Positions 62,497 through 64,000 of a stretch of DNA of 64,000 nt are shown in pieces. The translations under genes and the position numbers were made by a program. The notes beneath the pieces were generated by a model. The model was not told the origin of the DNA. It saw nothing but the letters and a program-made list of their open reading frames with translations, and did no database searches. Position 1 is the first letter of the stretch. Each line of letters opens with the position of its first letter. The stretch is from Cytobacillus depressus (GTDB lineage: Bacteria; Bacillota; Bacilli; Bacillales; Cytobacillaceae), in the NCBI RefSeq assembly GCF_008923245.1, contig NZ_WBOS01000013.1, positions 1-64,000 of the forward strand. Direction: 5' to 3'.

Positions 62497-63945
62497 TCAC
62501 TTCTGTTTAGCTTCATGTACTTTCAGTAGCTTACCTTTTATTGTTGTGTTCTTCATCCTTTTCAACACAATCGGACCTTTATCATTTAATATTTCAACAT
62601 AAGAAACAGTATCTAATATTGTAATGATACCAATATCCTCCACTGATACTCCGTCAATTTTTGCAATCGTTCCAACAAAATCTACTGCTCTAAGCTTCTT
62701 TTTCTTACCACCATTAAAGTACAACTTCATGATTTTCTTGTTTAATTTTTCACTTTTTGCTTGTTTAATCGTTGGCTCAACATTCATTTTTGCTTCAAAG
62801 ACAGGTTTCTTATCTGAAACTTCTTCTTTTGAAGGAGCGGCCATTTTCGGAATCTCAAAACCAATGTATTCTTCAATTTCACTTAAAAACCGATCTTCAA
62901 ATGGTGTAACAAAAGTGATGGCTTTCCCCTTTTGACCCGCCCGTCCTGTTCTTCCCGTACGATGGACATAGCTTTCTTTCTCTAATGGAAGATCATAGTT
63001 GATGACATGTGTAATATTATCAATATCAATCCCTCTAGCGGCTACATCCGTAGCAATCAAATAGCGAAATTCTCCTCTTCTAAAGTCATTCATCACGTCA
63101 AGCCGATCCTCTTGTATCATACCGCCGTGGATTTTATCACAGCTATAACCTAAATCCACTAACTGATCACACACAGTATCTACTCGATCTTTTGTTCGAC
63201 AGAAGATTATGCAACTATCTGGATTTTCAACAATCGTTACATCTTTAAGCATAGAAAATTTGTCGTCTTCTGCTACTTCAAAAAGAGAATGATCAATTTT
63301 ATCAGTCGTGAGTCCAGTCGCCTTAATTTCAATATCGATAGGTGTTTTCATATAGTTAAGTGATAGGCTTTTAACAGCTTCTGGTAAAGTAGCTGAAAAT
63401 AACATTGTCACTCGTTTTCGAGGTAACTTCTTGATGATGGCTTCTACTTGTTCAATAAACCCCATGTTTAACATCTCGTCAGCTTCATCAATAACAAGAT
63501 AGTGAATCTGTTCTAAGGCCAGAGTCCCTCTTTCAATATGGTCTAACACACGGCCCGGAGTACCGACTACTACATGTGTTTTTTGCTTTAATTCTGTTTT
63601 TTGGATGGCAAAAGGTTGTTTTCCAAAAATAGCTGTTGCTTTTATCCGTTTAAATCTGCCTATGTTTATGAAATCCTCTTTCACTTGCACAGCAAGTTCT
63701 CTCGTTGGTGTCAAAATTAACGCTTGAGGTTTATTTTCCTTCCAATCAATTAATTCACAAATTGGAATCCCGTATGAAGCAGTCTTCCCACTTCCTGTTT
63801 GTGATTTCACGACAAGATCCATTTTCTCTAACACAAGAGGAATAACCTTACTTTGAACAGCTGTTGGATTTACATATTCTAAACTATCCAACGCGTTTAC
63901 TATTTCATTACTTAATTTATAATCTTTAAAACTTTCTTTGCACAT
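62497..63945 (-). CDS. dbpA: DEAD-box RNA helicase DbpA (YxiN type)
   Basis: 482 residues. Helicase motifs: Q motif region, [12 protein letters not shown] (I), PTRELAVQ (Ia), DEAD in [13 protein letters not shown] (II), SAT (III), [11 protein letters not shown] (V), [10 protein letters not shown] (VI). The C-terminal DbpA RNA-binding domain (about 405-478, [29 protein letters not shown]) recognises hairpin 92 of 23S rRNA, so it likely acts in 50S assembly. Length equals B. subtilis DbpA. Confidence 0.95.
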   Translation of the reverse strand: MCKESFKDYKLSNEIVNALDSLEYVNPTAVQSKVIPLVLEKMDLVVKSQTGSGKTASYGIPICELIDWKENKPQALILTPTRELAVQVKEDFINIGRFKRIKATAIFGKQPFAIQKTELKQKTHVVVGTPGRVLDHIERGTLALEQIHYLVIDEADEMLNMGFIEQVEAIIKKLPRKRVTMLFSATLPEAVKSLSLNYMKTPIDIEIKATGLTTDKIDHSLFEVAEDDKFSMLKDVTIVENPDSCIIFCRTKDRVDTVCDQLVDLGYSCDKIHGGMIQEDRLDVMNDFRRGEFRYLIATDVAARGIDIDNITHVINYDLPLEKESYVHRTGRTGRAGQKGKAITFVTPFEDRFLSEIEEYIGFEIPKMAAPSKEEVSDKKPVFEAKMNVEPTIKQAKSEKLNKKIMKLYFNGGKKKKLRAVDFVGTIAKIDGVSVEDIGIITILDTVSYVEILNDKGPIVLKRMKNTTIKGKLLKVHEAKQK

Positions 63946-64000
63946 AACTAAGCCTCTTTTATTTTGAATTATTTATCTTATTATTACCGTAAAAATCATT

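Overview
The window looks like a chromosomal segment of a low-GC, spore-forming Bacillaceae (Bacillus sensu lato). Supporting signs are the 5' end of a Bacillus-type 16S rRNA, strong AGGAGG-type ribosome binding sites, a CotA-like spore laccase, a SAM-I (S-box) leader, a proline T-box, a PerR box, and DbpA, Mqo and AhpCF of Bacillus type. I see no prophage, insertion sequence, conjugative element, tRNA gene or CRISPR array. The genus cannot be fixed from this sequence.

Layout: the left edge (1-500) is the start of an rrn operon running off the window, with three evenly built TTGACT-17 bp promoters. Then come a paired SMR efflux operon (688-1398), two linked unknown proteins (1425-2455), a Tet(M)-like ribosomal-protection GTPase, a Trm11-like RNA methylase, an orphan FtsH-like membrane AAA protease and a small membrane protein. 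A two-component system diverges from a secreted PhoX-type phosphatase (8325-13287), followed by three SDR dehydrogenases with a divergent TetR regulator (13448-16801), an ECF sigma/anti-sigma pair and an exported copper-amine-oxidase-N-like protein.

The most interesting block is 20673-27600. A family III CoA-transferase, a sigma-54 activator, a NitT/TauT-type ABC importer and an HMG-CoA-lyase-like enzyme lie together. Both catabolic transcription units begin with textbook -24/-12 promoters, and both have upstream GTTGCA/TGCAAC sites. I infer a SigL-dependent uptake and degradation system for a branched 3-hydroxy acid, possibly 3-hydroxy-3-methylglutarate.

Further right are pucG, the PerR-type ahpCF operon, two MFS transporters, an alpha/beta hydrolase, mqo with helically phased direct repeats upstream, a possible spore-surface protein, and an S-box-controlled metQ-metN-metI locus whose first two genes are split by an inverted-repeat element. 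A noncoding array of 52-bp repeats follows (about 15.4 copies, 43461-44264). The remainder carries a cyclic-2,3-diphosphoglycerate-synthetase-like protein, small transporters, an MBL hydrolase, rluF, a GIY-YIG protein, T-box-controlled proBA with a large palindromic repeat in the leader, a CotA-like laccase, an HxlR-controlled MFS/aldo-keto reductase pair, and dbpA.
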